From an uncultured Bacteroidales bacterium (GTDB taxonomy: Bacteria; Bacteroidota; Bacteroidia; Bacteroidales; UBA932), in NCBI GenBank assembly GCA_944322925.1, contig CALUQM010000015.1:1-45979 (forward strand): a stretch of DNA of 45,979 nt. The letters are read 5' to 3'. The notes beneath the pieces are model-generated. The model did no database searches and had not been told where the DNA came from. It was given only the letters and a program-made list of their open reading frames with translations. This document shows, piece after piece, positions 25,133 through 33,505 of the stretch; position 1 is the first letter of the stretch; every line of letters starts with the position of its first letter. The translations under genes were made by a program, and so were the position numbers.

Positions 25133-26524
25133 TTAGTATTCAGCGTTTTTCGGAGTCCTCGGGAACGGTATTACATCCCTGATGTTGCCCATTCCGGTCA
25201 CAAACAGAAGAAGTCGCTCGAAGCCGAGTCCGAATCCGCTGTGAGGGGCTGCACCGAACCTGCGCGTATCGAGATACCATTCGAGAGTTTCCCTGCCCAT
25301 GTTCAGTTCCGATATTCTTTTTTCCAGTTTTTCCAGGGACGATTCCCTTTCAGAGCCGCCTATGATTTCACCGATCTTAGGGAAAAGCACGTCCATTCCG
25401 CGCACTGTCTTCCCGTCATCATTCTGCTTCATGTAGAATGCCTTGATGTCCTTGGGGTAGTCGGTCATTATTACAGGCCTCTTGAAATGCTTTTCCACAA
25501 GATATCTCTCATGTTCGCTCTGGAGGTCGACTCCCCAGCTCACAGGAAATTCGAATTTTTCTCCCGATTCTTCCAGAATCCTTATTCCTTCGGTATAGGT
25601 GAGTCTGACGAAATCTGTCTTTATCACGCTTTCGAGCCTTTCCACAAGTTCCTTGTCGAACATGTCGTTGAGGAACCTTATGTCGTCCATGCAGTTGTCG
25701 AGAGCATATCTGACGAGGAACTTGATGAAGTCTTCAGCAAGGATCATATTGTCCTCGATGTCGTAGAATGCCATTTCAGGTTCGATCATCCAGAATTCGG
25801 CAAGGTGTCTCGGCGTATTGGAGTTTTCGGCCCTGAACGTAGGTCCGAAAGTATAGATTTCGCCGAGCGCCATGGCACCGAGTTCCCCTTCAAGCTGTCC
25901 GCTTACGGTCAGGCTCGTCTGTTTTCCGAAGAAATCCTGCGAATAGTCGATTTTGCCGTCGGCGGTTTTCGGAGGATTGTTCAGGTCAAGGGTCGTGACC
26001 TGGAACATTTCTCCTGCACCTTCACAGTCCGATGCAGTTATGATAGGGGTGTGCAGATATACGAAACCTTTGTCATTGAAATATTTGTGAATGGCGAATG
26101 CCATTGCGTGCCTTATTCTGAGCACGGCTCCGAACGTGTTTGTCCTCGGTCTCAGATGGGCAATGGTCCTGAGAAATTCCAGTGAATGGCCTTTCTTCTG
26201 GAGCGGGTAGCTGTCCGGACTGGCTTCTCCGTACAATGTAAGCTCCTTTGCCTGGATTTCCACTGCCTGTCCGCTGCCTACCGAGCTGACAAGGTCTCCA
26301 TTGACGCCGATACAGGCGCCGGTTGTGATCTTTTTCAGCAGTTCATCGCTGAATGCGGCAGTTTCGACGACTATCTGTATGTTATTTATTGTGGAACCGT
26401 CATTCAAAGCTATGAAAGCTATATTCTTGTTTCCTCTTTTCGTCCTGACCCAGCCTTTTGCTGTCACTTCCTTGCCGGGCTCGCTTTTCAGCAGATCCTT
26501 GACTTTGGTTCTCATGTTTTCCAT
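25133..26524 (-). CDS. asnS: Asparaginyl-tRNA synthetase
   Basis: A 463-residue class IIb synthetase that charges tRNA-Asn. The N-terminal OB fold ([19 protein letters not shown]) binds the anticodon. Motif 2 lies around [20 protein letters not shown], and motif 3 near the end is [21 protein letters not shown]. The Asn-specific hinge YDIEDNM is also present. Start ATGs at 26524 and 26515 are both possible. The promoter at 26547–26577 supports its own transcription, leading into udk and the TonB-like gene. Confidence 0.97.
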   Translation of the reverse strand: MENMRTKVKDLLKSEPGKEVTAKGWVRTKRGNKNIAFIALNDGSTINNIQIVVETAAFSDELLKKITTGACIGVNGDLVSSVGSGQAVEIQAKELTLYGEASPDSYPLQKKGHSLEFLRTIAHLRPRTNTFGAVLRIRHAMAFAIHKYFNDKGFVYLHTPIITASDCEGAGEMFQVTTLDLNNPPKTADGKIDYSQDFFGKQTSLTVSGQLEGELGAMALGEIYTFGPTFRAENSNTPRHLAEFWMIEPEMAFYDIEDNMILAEDFIKFLVRYALDNCMDDIRFLNDMFDKELVERLESVIKTDFVRLTYTEGIRILEESGEKFEFPVSWGVDLQSEHERYLVEKHFKRPVIMTDYPKDIKAFYMKQNDDGKTVRGMDVLFPKIGEIIGGSERESSLEKLEKRISELNMGRETLEWYLDTRRFGAAPHSGFGLGFERLLLFVTGMGNIRDVIPFPRTPKNAEY

Positions 26525-26546
26525 CGTATCTATGTTTTAAATCTCA

Positions 26547-26577
26547 CAAAGATAAAATTTTCTTGTCATTCGGCCAA
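26547..26577 (-). promoter_or_regulatory. Bacteroidota-type promoter for asnS
   Basis: On the minus strand TTG (26577–26575) and TATCTTTG (26554–26547) are separated by 20 bp, about 23 bp before the asnS start. The -33 element overlaps the end of the alkaline phosphatase gene. Confidence 0.7.
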
Positions 26578-27813
26578 TATTTTACCCTTAATATCAGTGT
26601 TGTCGAATCTTCCGGAAAACCGTTCGGCTCCTTTTCCGATTGCGTAGACCGGTACCGGACCACCTGTGTGACCCCTTGTGGTCCATCCGATGAAAGCCAG
26701 GTCGTTCATTGCCCTGTTCTCATCGTACTCAAGCGTATTTGCGTATCCGGAGGCGGTCCATGCGCTGTCGAGAATATTCCAGCCCAGATTGACTTCTCCC
26801 CATGTCTTCGTAGCTCCGAGCGCTATGCCTCCGGTTTCATGGTCGGCAGTGACAATGATGAGAGTCTCATCAGGATGTTCCCGGTAGAAATCCACGGCAG
26901 TGCGCACTGCATCATCCAGCTTTCTCACGCTTTCCACCAGCGGCATGGTCTTGTTTTCATGTGCTGCCCAGTCTATTTCGCCTTCTTCGTACATGATGAA
27001 GAAGGGGTCTTTGTCCCCGAGAGCCTTGAGACAGTTTTTCATGATTTCTGAAGGAGTCATGTCTGTGTCCGGAGCCTTTTCGACCATGTAGTCCGACACG
27101 CTTTTATCCCGTCCGCTTTCCTGACACAGGATTATCTTTTCCGGACCGTCGGCAAGGCATGCTTCGAATTCCTCCCTGCCGAAGCATAATCTGTATCCTG
27201 CCTTTTCGAGGATGCTACGGCTGCTTTCTTCATCGCCGGATTTCCCGGCATAGTCGATGAATCCGGAACCGGCGAAGAAATCATATCCGCTTGAGGGGAT
27301 TTCCCTGGTTATGCCATAGTAGTCGTATCTGTCCGTATTATGACCGTAGAATGATGCCGGAGTAGCATGGTTTACGGGGACGGAACTGAGAATTCCTATT
27401 TTGTATCCTTTGTCGCGTAGAATTTTCGCAATGCTGACAAGTGTATCACCCTGCGGGGATATCCCGAGTCTTCCGTTGACAGTCTTTTCTCCGCAGGATA
27501 TTGCCGTTCCTGCTGCAGACGAGCAGGTGACATTCCTGTCCGCCGAATATGTAGTCGTCATTCCGAGCACGGGGAACTCCGTAAAAGAAAGCTGCCTGAA
27601 ACCTTTTTCGCCATCGAGGTACGACAGATACGATTCCGTTGCGGCCACGTGCGTTGCCCCCATTCCGTCACCGATGAACAGGAAGATATATCTGGCAGGA
27701 CCGGTGTCGTCCCGTCTGCCGTGTTCTCCCATATTTACCGTAACGATGCAGGCTAAAATCAAAATAAGGCTGAATATCAGCCCTATTACATGTGTTTTTC
27801 TGGATTTTTTCAT
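26566..27813 (-). CDS. Alkaline phosphatase, membrane-anchored
   Basis: A 415-residue enzyme of the PhoA superfamily. Residues 8–28 form a signal anchor. Metal ligands are Asp49 (FIGDGMG), the Asp-x4-His of EGEIDWAAHENK, the Asp-His of TADHETGG and the His of RGHTGG. Ser98 in TCSSAAGTA is the likely nucleophile. His in VNHATPAS and Trp in DWAAH occupy the positions that are Asp153 and Lys328 in E. coli PhoA, as in Vibrio alkaline phosphatase. It follows its paralogue with a one-base TAATG overlap, so the two are translated together. Confidence 0.92.
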   Translation of the reverse strand: MKKSRKTHVIGLIFSLILILACIVTVNMGEHGRRDDTGPARYIFLFIGDGMGATHVAATESYLSYLDGEKGFRQLSFTEFPVLGMTTTYSADRNVTCSSAAGTAISCGEKTVNGRLGISPQGDTLVSIAKILRDKGYKIGILSSVPVNHATPASFYGHNTDRYDYYGITREIPSSGYDFFAGSGFIDYAGKSGDEESSRSILEKAGYRLCFGREEFEACLADGPEKIILCQESGRDKSVSDYMVEKAPDTDMTPSEIMKNCLKALGDKDPFFIMYEEGEIDWAAHENKTMPLVESVRKLDDAVRTAVDFYREHPDETLIIVTADHETGGIALGATKTWGEVNLGWNILDSAWTASGYANTLEYDENRAMNDLAFIGWTTRGHTGGPVPVYAIGKGAERFSGRFDNTDIKGKILAE

Positions 27814-29042
27814 TATTCTTCTTCCCTAAGGATCTTTTTGATGATATCGGTGTTGTCGTACCATCCGGTAAATGCTTCGGCTCCTTTTCCGATAGCAAAC
27901 ACAGGGACAAGGTCGCCTGAATGCGTCGTTCCTGACCATCCGATGTTTGCAGCCCTGTTCAGTTCACAGTTTTCTTCATCTGTCAGGATATCTTTCCGCC
28001 CGGCATCGGTCCATGATTTCTCGAGAGCCTGCCAGTCTATCATGTTCTTCTTTCCTTCCTTTTTCCCGCTTGTCATGGCCAAGCCTCCGGTTTCATGGTC
28101 GGCAGTGACAATGATGAGTGTTTCATCAGGATGTTCGAGATAGAATTCATAGGCCGCTTCCACTGCGTCATCGAGTTCCAAGACCTTTTCCGTGAGGGCC
28201 ATTGTCCTGTTCTGGTGTCCGGCCCAGTCGATCGACCCTTTTTCAGCCATAATGAAAAACGGCCTGCCGTCAGCTGACAGCCGCTCGAGAGCTATCTCTA
28301 CCATTTCTTCCAGAGACAGATCCTCCTCTTTCGAACTTTCTATCACGTAGTCCTCAGTGTCGCTGTTCCTGTTGTCTTTCTGGCAGAGGACAAGCCTTTT
28401 AGCATCCTTTTCCTTTTCGTATTCCTCGTACCCGAATGATACTTCATATCCTTTTGATTCAAGGACCTTGTCTATGTCTTCCTTGTCTTTTTTCTTTCCG
28501 TTGAAATCGATGAAGCCGTCTCCGGCAAAAAAGTCGAATCCGCTTTCAGCTATCTGAAGGCTTATTGTATAATACTCGCTTCGTGAATCAACGCTTGCAT
28601 AGAATGCTCCCGGGGTTGCATGATTGATGGGACCGTCACTCATGATACCGATTCCGTATCCCTTTTCTTTCAGTCTGTATGCCATGCTTGTCAGCCTGTT
28701 GCCTTCCGGATCCGTTCCGAGACGCGAATTATTCGTCTTGTGCCCGGTAGCTATGGCTGTTCCTGATGCTGCAGAGCAGGTGATGTTGTTGTTGGCAGTG
28801 TAGTTGGTTGCCATTCCCGTGTACGGGAATCTTGTAAATGACAGCCTTCCGGTTCCTCCGAGTTCTCCGGCCTTGTAGGCAAGGTATGACTCCGTAGTGT
28901 AGACGTGAGCCTGTCCCATGCCGTCGCCGATGAATAAGAAAATATACTTTGCGGGCTGTCCGGCATCAGATGCCTGTTTTCCGCATCCGCAGACTGTGCA
29001 TAACAGCAGCAGGATACTTGCAAGTAAATAACTCCTTTTCAT
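27813..29042 (-). CDS. Alkaline phosphatase lipoprotein
   Basis: A 409-residue paralogue of the next gene. The N-terminus ends in TVCGCGKQ, a likely lipobox with Cys20, so it is expected to be lipid-anchored, unlike its neighbour. Asp40 in FIGDGMG, Ser90 in TCSAASGTA (nucleophile), DWAGH, TADHETGG and THSGD supply the metal and catalytic residues. The His/Trp pair (INHATPG and IDWAGH) again matches the Vibrio-type active site. The pair presumably liberates phosphate from organic esters in the periplasm or at the cell surface. I see no obvious Pho box. Confidence 0.92.
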   Translation of the reverse strand: MKRSYLLASILLLLCTVCGCGKQASDAGQPAKYIFLFIGDGMGQAHVYTTESYLAYKAGELGGTGRLSFTRFPYTGMATNYTANNNITCSAASGTAIATGHKTNNSRLGTDPEGNRLTSMAYRLKEKGYGIGIMSDGPINHATPGAFYASVDSRSEYYTISLQIAESGFDFFAGDGFIDFNGKKKDKEDIDKVLESKGYEVSFGYEEYEKEKDAKRLVLCQKDNRNSDTEDYVIESSKEEDLSLEEMVEIALERLSADGRPFFIMAEKGSIDWAGHQNRTMALTEKVLELDDAVEAAYEFYLEHPDETLIIVTADHETGGLAMTSGKKEGKKNMIDWQALEKSWTDAGRKDILTDEENCELNRAANIGWSGTTHSGDLVPVFAIGKGAEAFTGWYDNTDIIKKILREEE

Positions 29043-29062
29043 TGTTCACTTCTTTTGTCCGA

Positions 29063-29093
29063 CAAATTTAGTCTTTTTTCTCTCCCGGGGCAA
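29063..29093 (-). promoter_or_regulatory. Bacteroidota-type promoter for the phosphatase pair
   Basis: On the minus strand TTG (29093–29091), a 20-bp spacer, then TAAATTTG (29070–29063), 20 bp before the lipoprotein phosphatase start. Confidence 0.7.
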
Positions 29094-29124
29094 TCAGGTA
29101 TCTGTTATTTTTTAGCTACATTTC

Positions 29125-29160
29125 ATAAAAAAAGTGTCCGGATCATTTGTCCGGACACTT
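29125..29160 (-). terminator. Rho-independent terminator of the exb operon
   Basis: AAGTGTCCGGA and TCCGGACACTT (29132–29142 with 29150–29160) form an 11-bp stem. On the minus strand a T-run follows, so it ends transcripts coming from the exbD genes and separates them from the phosphatase pair. Confidence 0.88.
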
Positions 29161-29192
29161 TCGGTTTATCTGAACTGTCAGTATATCTGCTC

Positions 29193-29666
29193 TCAGTCAA
29201 CCGCCGGTTTTCTTGCGGCATACATTATCTTCAATGCAGAGCATCTTCTCAGTTCCTGCTTTACGTCAGTGATGATACCCATTCTGACATTTGCATCAGC
29301 CCTGATAGATACTGTCATATACTGTCTGTCCACTTCGCTCATTGCATCGCGTTCTGCGGCAATGAAGTCACGGATTTCGTCAACTGTCTTGAAAGAGTCA
29401 TTGAGCTGTATACGTGCATCGGTACCGTACATCCTCTGGAGAGAGGCGATAGGAGAACCGATGTTGATGTATGAGGTAAGGTCCTTGCGTTCCAACTTGG
29501 CCACTTCGGTGGCTTCAGGAAGATTGACCATAACCTTGTTCTCTGTTTCACGCATACTCGTCGTCACCATAAAGAAGAACAGAAGCATGAACACGATATC
29601 CGACATCGACGCAGTGGTCAATCCCGGAACGGATTTCTTGTCGCCTTTTCCGCCAAATTTTGCCAT
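29193..29666 (-). CDS. exbD: ExbD/TolR family biopolymer transport protein (1)
   Basis: A 157-residue protein with a short cytoplasmic start, one transmembrane helix at about 20–40 (SMSDIVFMLLFFFMVTT) and a periplasmic domain. The membrane Asp needed for proton coupling is present in SMSDIVF. Together with ExbB it would convert proton-motive force into movement of a TonB-type transducer. It is the last gene of the cluster and is followed by a terminator. ExbD paralogue 2 is 16 bp upstream. Confidence 0.92.
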   Translation of the reverse strand: MAKFGGKGDKKSVPGLTTASMSDIVFMLLFFFMVTTSMRETENKVMVNLPEATEVAKLERKDLTSYINIGSPIASLQRMYGTDARIQLNDSFKTVDEIRDFIAAERDAMSEVDRQYMTVSIRADANVRMGIITDVKQELRRCSALKIMYAARKPAVD

Positions 29667-29682
29667 AACTTATTCTCCTTTA

Positions 29683-30258
29683 TCAGTTTTTAGATACGTC
29701 CTTAGGCTCGGCCTCGGAAATGTTCTGAGGAATAGCCTCCCTTGCAATTCTCTGCTGGTCTTCATTCAGGCTGAGGTAGGCCTTGCCGAAATGAGCCTTG
29801 GAGAATTCGTCTCTCAGTTCATTGACGGCCTTTACAAGTTCGTTCTGAACTTCGATATAAGCCTTGTAGCTCGTACCGCGGTCGTTCTGAAGAGAAATGA
29901 CGCCTTTGGAAACATTATATGTGCCGAATCCCTCGATCTCTTTCGGAGATCTTTCCGGGAGATCCGGATCGTTGTTCGGGTTTACAAGGAATTCTTTGAC
30001 TTTGTCTTTCAATAAGCTCACATCCATCGGTTCATTACCGGCGAACAGCCTGTCTGCGGAGTTGATCCTCACGATGATGATGTTTCTCCTGTTGACTTTC
30101 TGGTCTTCTACCTGCTGATTTTCATCCGGGATAGGCGGAAGACGGCGCTGCAGACCGGAATCCTGATTCATTGTGGTAGTCATCAGGAAGTAGGAGAGCA
30201 GCAGGAAAGCTATGTCCGCTGATGAACTTGAATTTAACTCTGGAACTTTTTTAGACAT
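29683..30258 (-). CDS. ExbD/TolR family biopolymer transport protein (2)
   Basis: A 191-residue second ExbD. The transmembrane helix (about 12–32) keeps the key Asp in SSADIAFLLLSYFL. The periplasmic part is longer than in the neighbour, with a polar insertion around residues 85–115 (NPNNDPDLPERSP) and a charged C-terminal tail. Two different ExbD proteins beside one ExbB is usual in Bacteroidota. They may form mixed ExbB5D2 complexes, or separate ones; the sequence cannot decide. Confidence 0.9.
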   Translation of the reverse strand: MSKKVPELNSSSSADIAFLLLSYFLMTTTMNQDSGLQRRLPPIPDENQQVEDQKVNRRNIIIVRINSADRLFAGNEPMDVSLLKDKVKEFLVNPNNDPDLPERSPKEIEGFGTYNVSKGVISLQNDRGTSYKAYIEVQNELVKAVNELRDEFSKAHFGKAYLSLNEDQQRIAREAIPQNISEAEPKDVSKN

Positions 30259-30266
30259 AGTTAGTT

Positions 30267-30701
30267 TTATTTATTGCGTATTGCATTACGTATTCCACCA
30301 AGTATAATGGCCAGTACGGTCAGTGCGCAGAGGATATAGGTGAGGTTAAGCACAGTGTCGGTAAGCTTGAGCGTCATCGGGCTGACTTCCTTGCCTACAT
30401 ATCCTACTGCAGGGGCTCCGGATGAGAGGAAGTAAACGACACCGACTACGACTACCACGGCAACAAGCTCGATTCCCATCTTGATGAGATTCTTTGGATT
30501 GTTGATTGCGCTGACGGTAATGCCGAAAAGTATGGCTGCCGCTACACCTACTATCACCAGGACGTATGCCCAGTAGAGAAGGGTGTCTACAGAGATATCA
30601 TTGAATCCAGTAGCGTAACCCCAGGCCGTTATGCCGGCGCTGACAACCATCAGCACCCATAACACTACCTTTACTATTGTCTCGAATTTACTAGATGACA
30701 T
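30267..30701 (-). CDS. Small four-helix membrane protein of the exb cluster
   Basis: A 144-residue protein not assigned to a characterised family. It has four predicted transmembrane helices at about 10–30, 38–62, 74–92 and 113–137, with short polar loops and a basic C-terminus (GGIRNAIRNK). It is encoded 6 bp after exbB and 8 bp before exbD2. Its constant place between exbB and exbD genes suggests it is an accessory membrane subunit of the complex; this is inference from position. Confidence 0.8.
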   Translation of the reverse strand: MSSSKFETIVKVVLWVLMVVSAGITAWGYATGFNDISVDTLLYWAYVLVIVGVAAAILFGITVSAINNPKNLIKMGIELVAVVVVVGVVYFLSSGAPAVGYVGKEVSPMTLKLTDTVLNLTYILCALTVLAIILGGIRNAIRNK

Positions 30702-30707
30702 TGTCTG

Positions 30708-31520
30708 TTATTTTTTATTCTCATGTTTAACCAGGATATCTACGAGGGAGATAGAAGCGTCTTCCATGTCGATTGAAAGAGAGTCTATTCTTGAAACGAT
30801 GTAGTTGTAGAATACCTGAAGAATAATAGCTACGATCAAACCGCCGACGGTGGTGATAAGGGCGACTTTCATACCTCCTGCAACAACGTTAGGCGAGATA
30901 TCACCTGCTGCCTGGATAGCATCGAATGCCTGAACCATTCCGACAACCGTTCCAAGGAATCCGAGAGATGTCGAAAGTGCGATGAAGAGGGCAACCCAGG
31001 TAAGACCGTTTTCCATGAGGCTCATCTGTACTGAACCGTATGATACGACAGTCTTCTCTACGACTTCGATACCCTGGTCCATGCGGAGGAAGCCCTGGTA
31101 GAAGATGCTGGCAACAGGTCCGCGGGTAGTGCGGCATACTTCCTTGGCAGCTTCAACACCGCCTTCGTTGAGGGCAGCTTCGATTTTTTCGAGAAGCTTC
31201 TTGGTATTTGTCTTGGAGAAGCTCAGGTAAATGATTCTCTCGATAGAGATAGCCAGACCGAAGATAAGGCAGAGGATGATTGAGGCCATGAAGCCAGGAC
31301 CACCTTCGATGAATTTGGTCTTCAACTGCTGGTGAAGTGGAACTTCGCTTGGTGCTGCCTGGAAAGGATTGGCCTCTGCAGGCGCTGCTACTTCTTCCGT
31401 AGCTGCAGTGTCCTGAACTGCTGCAGAGTCAGGAGCAGCTGTTTCATCCTGTGCTACAGCGAACTGAGCTGAAAAAGCCATCGTTGCAATAGTTGCAAGT
31501 AATATGAAAAGATTTTTCAT
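30708..31520 (-). CDS. exbB: ExbB/TolQ/MotA family proton channel protein
   Basis: A 270-residue protein. Residues 1–23 look like a cleavable signal peptide, followed by an Ala/Pro/Glu/Asp-rich segment (24–65) absent from E. coli ExbB. The core has transmembrane helices at about 75–97, 160–188 (WVALFIALSTSLGFLGTVVG) and 205–235 (LITTVGGLIVAIILQVF), with the large cytoplasmic loop between the first two. The conserved GTVVGM and TTVGG motifs line the channel. It is the first gene of the exb cluster. Confidence 0.93.
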   Translation of the reverse strand: MKNLFILLATIATMAFSAQFAVAQDETAAPDSAAVQDTAATEEVAAPAEANPFQAAPSEVPLHQQLKTKFIEGGPGFMASIILCLIFGLAISIERIIYLSFSKTNTKKLLEKIEAALNEGGVEAAKEVCRTTRGPVASIFYQGFLRMDQGIEVVEKTVVSYGSVQMSLMENGLTWVALFIALSTSLGFLGTVVGMVQAFDAIQAAGDISPNVVAGGMKVALITTVGGLIVAIILQVFYNYIVSRIDSLSIDMEDASISLVDILVKHENKK

Positions 31521-31610
31521 AATTGAGTGTGTGTGTTTAATTAATAATGTATCAGTTTGTTATAAATTCCTATAGTTAGTATTGCGGACCGTGCTGTACT
31601 GAAATCCGGT

Positions 31611-31640
31611 GCAATTTAGCAAATAATTTTTATATGACAA
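31611..31640 (-). promoter_or_regulatory. Possible promoter for the exb operon
   Basis: On the minus strand TTG (31640–31638), 19 bp, then TAAATTGC (31618–31611). The -7 element is degenerate (TTGC instead of TTTG). It would give a leader of about 85 bases. The gap to the ansA stop (31521–31643) holds nothing else that I recognise. Confidence 0.35.
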
Positions 31641-31643
31641 TAA

Positions 31644-32702
31644 TTATTTTGTTATTTCTCCTCTCAGATTTTTATCGAATTCACGGGCTACAAAGCCGTT
31701 GTCTTCAGACTGTCCGAGCAGGTGGAACAGTTTTGCCAGCGCTCCTTCCGTGGTGCAGTCATAGCCGTCCAGCACTCCCGCGTCCTTGAGTTTTTTGCCG
31801 GTTGCATACAGGTTCATGTCCACGGTGCCGGCAAGACACTGCGTGACATTCACTATCAGTTTTCCCATCCTTATTCCTTCCCTGACAAGGTCTATGAACC
31901 ATTCCCGTGACGGAGCATTTCCTGATCCGTATGTTTCTATTATCACGGCCCGTGTCTCCGGCCCGCATACGATATTCTTCACCACCTGCGGGGTGATTCC
32001 GGGGTGTATCTTGAGAATCGACACTCTCGTATCCAGCCTTTTGTGGAAAAGCGGCCGCGCATTCCAGTCCGCAGGTCTGATTATCATGTTCCTGTCATAT
32101 CTTATGTTTATCCCGGCTTCCGCCAGAGGAGGGAAATTCCCAGATCTGAAAGCCCGGAAGCTTTCGGAACTGACTTTTGTCGTCCTGTTGCCTCTCATGA
32201 GCGAATTGCCGAAATAGATGCATACTTCAGGGACGAGCGCGTGTCCGGCCCCGTCTTTTGCCGCCGCTATTTCCACTGCGGAAACGAGGTTTTCCTTTCC
32301 GTCCGTCCTTGCCGCACCGACAGGCAGCTGGCTTCCCGTAAAGATTACTGGTTTTGTGAGTCCTTCGGTCATGAAACTCAGGGCGGAGGCCGAGTATGCC
32401 ATGGTGTCCGTCCCGTGCAGTATGACAAATCCGTCGTACATATCGTATTTTTCTTCGATGAGTTCCGTCAGGGATTTCCACGTGGCAGGCTCGACGTCGG
32501 CGGAGTCGATTATGCGGTCGAAGGTGCAGGAGTCTATCCGGCAGGCGAATTTTCCGAGTTCCGGCACTTCTTCGAGAATCTGGGAGAATACGAACGGCTT
32601 GAGAGTCTGTTCCGCAGGGTCGATTTTCATGCCGATCGTTCCTCCGGTGTATATGAGAAGTATGGATGATTTTCCCTTGCCGGGATTGAAGACGTATTTC
32701 AT
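31644..32702 (-). CDS. ansA: Type I L-asparaginase
   Basis: A 352-residue amidohydrolase that splits asparagine into aspartate and ammonia. The catalytic Thr19 is in IYTGGTIGM, and the second catalytic Thr-Asp pair is in LHGTDTMAYSASALS, followed by PVIFTGSQLPVGAARTDGKE containing the catalytic Lys. No signal peptide is present, so it is the cytoplasmic (type I, AnsA-like) form. It begins 9 bp after tatD and is probably the third gene of a dprA–tatD–ansA unit. Confidence 0.94.
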   Translation of the reverse strand: MKYVFNPGKGKSSILLIYTGGTIGMKIDPAEQTLKPFVFSQILEEVPELGKFACRIDSCTFDRIIDSADVEPATWKSLTELIEEKYDMYDGFVILHGTDTMAYSASALSFMTEGLTKPVIFTGSQLPVGAARTDGKENLVSAVEIAAAKDGAGHALVPEVCIYFGNSLMRGNRTTKVSSESFRAFRSGNFPPLAEAGINIRYDRNMIIRPADWNARPLFHKRLDTRVSILKIHPGITPQVVKNIVCGPETRAVIIETYGSGNAPSREWFIDLVREGIRMGKLIVNVTQCLAGTVDMNLYATGKKLKDAGVLDGYDCTTEGALAKLFHLLGQSEDNGFVAREFDKNLRGEITK

Positions 32703-32711
32703 ATTCGGAAA

Positions 32712-33482
32712 TCAGATATTGAACAGCCTTTCAGCATTTTCAGTAGTAACGCGCGCCACTTCTTCCACGGAGATGTCTTTCTGTTCCGCGATTTTCGCGG
32801 CGATGAAGGGGATATATCCGCTTTCGTTCCTTTCACCCCTGTGAGGCGCCGGCGTCAGGTATGGAGAATCGGTTTCCAGAAGAATCCTGTCCAGGGGTAT
32901 ATGTCTTATCGTTTCGGCTATCGAGGCTTTTTTGTATGTTATCACTCCGCCAATACCTACGTACCAGTCCCCGTATCCTGACAGCCTTTCGAATGTCTCC
33001 CTGCTGCCGCTGAAGGCATGGAAGACCCCGCGGGGAGACAATGCCCTGCACCTGTCCAGAACCTTGAAAATAAGGTCCGTGGCGTCCCTTGAATGAATGA
33101 TGACGGGAAGTCCCAGACTGCATGCAAGTCTGATCTGTCTTTCGAACGCATCTTCCTGCTCCCTGACGAATTCCCTGGACCAGTAGCAGTCCATGCCTGT
33201 TTCCCCGACGGCTTTTATGCCGGTTTTTCCGGCCATTTCCTCTATTTCCTCCATTTCCTGCTCCCAGCCGGGGCCTATGGATGTGGGATGGAGCCCGAGG
33301 CACGGGAAAACCTTGCCGGGAAATTCCGCCGCAAGGGCAAACATCCTGTTTCTGGAAGCCCTGTCGATGTCCGGAAATATCATTTTCGAGACTCCTGCCT
33401 GAATTGCCCGCAGCACGGCATCTGCCGATTCTCCGCCGAACTGCTCGTCGTACATGTGGGTATGGGTGTCAACGAAGTGCAT
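32712..33482 (-). CDS. TatD family metal-dependent hydrolase (DNase)
   Basis: A 256-residue TIM-barrel hydrolase. The metal ligands are visible as VDTHTHMYD near the N-terminus, Glu in AVGETGMD, His in PVIIHSRDA, His in GVFHAFSG and Asp in LLETDSPYL. TatD proteins act as 3'-5' exonucleases or in DNA turnover; the exact substrate is not determined by sequence. It lies 23 bp downstream of dprA and 9 bp upstream of ansA. Confidence 0.93.
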   Translation of the reverse strand: MHFVDTHTHMYDEQFGGESADAVLRAIQAGVSKMIFPDIDRASRNRMFALAAEFPGKVFPCLGLHPTSIGPGWEQEMEEIEEMAGKTGIKAVGETGMDCYWSREFVREQEDAFERQIRLACSLGLPVIIHSRDATDLIFKVLDRCRALSPRGVFHAFSGSRETFERLSGYGDWYVGIGGVITYKKASIAETIRHIPLDRILLETDSPYLTPAPHRGERNESGYIPFIAAKIAEQKDISVEEVARVTTENAERLFNI

Positions 33483-33505
33483 CGTTCATGAAATTTTCCC
33501 CAAAG

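Noticed and set aside
25241-26185. A 314-codon plus-strand frame opposite asnS
   Set aside because: Low-complexity Phe/His/Arg-rich translation typical of antisense reading; asnS on the other strand is unambiguous.
29134-30015. A 293-codon plus-strand frame across both exbD genes
   Set aside because: It crosses the terminator hairpin and the gap between two genes, with no family resemblance.
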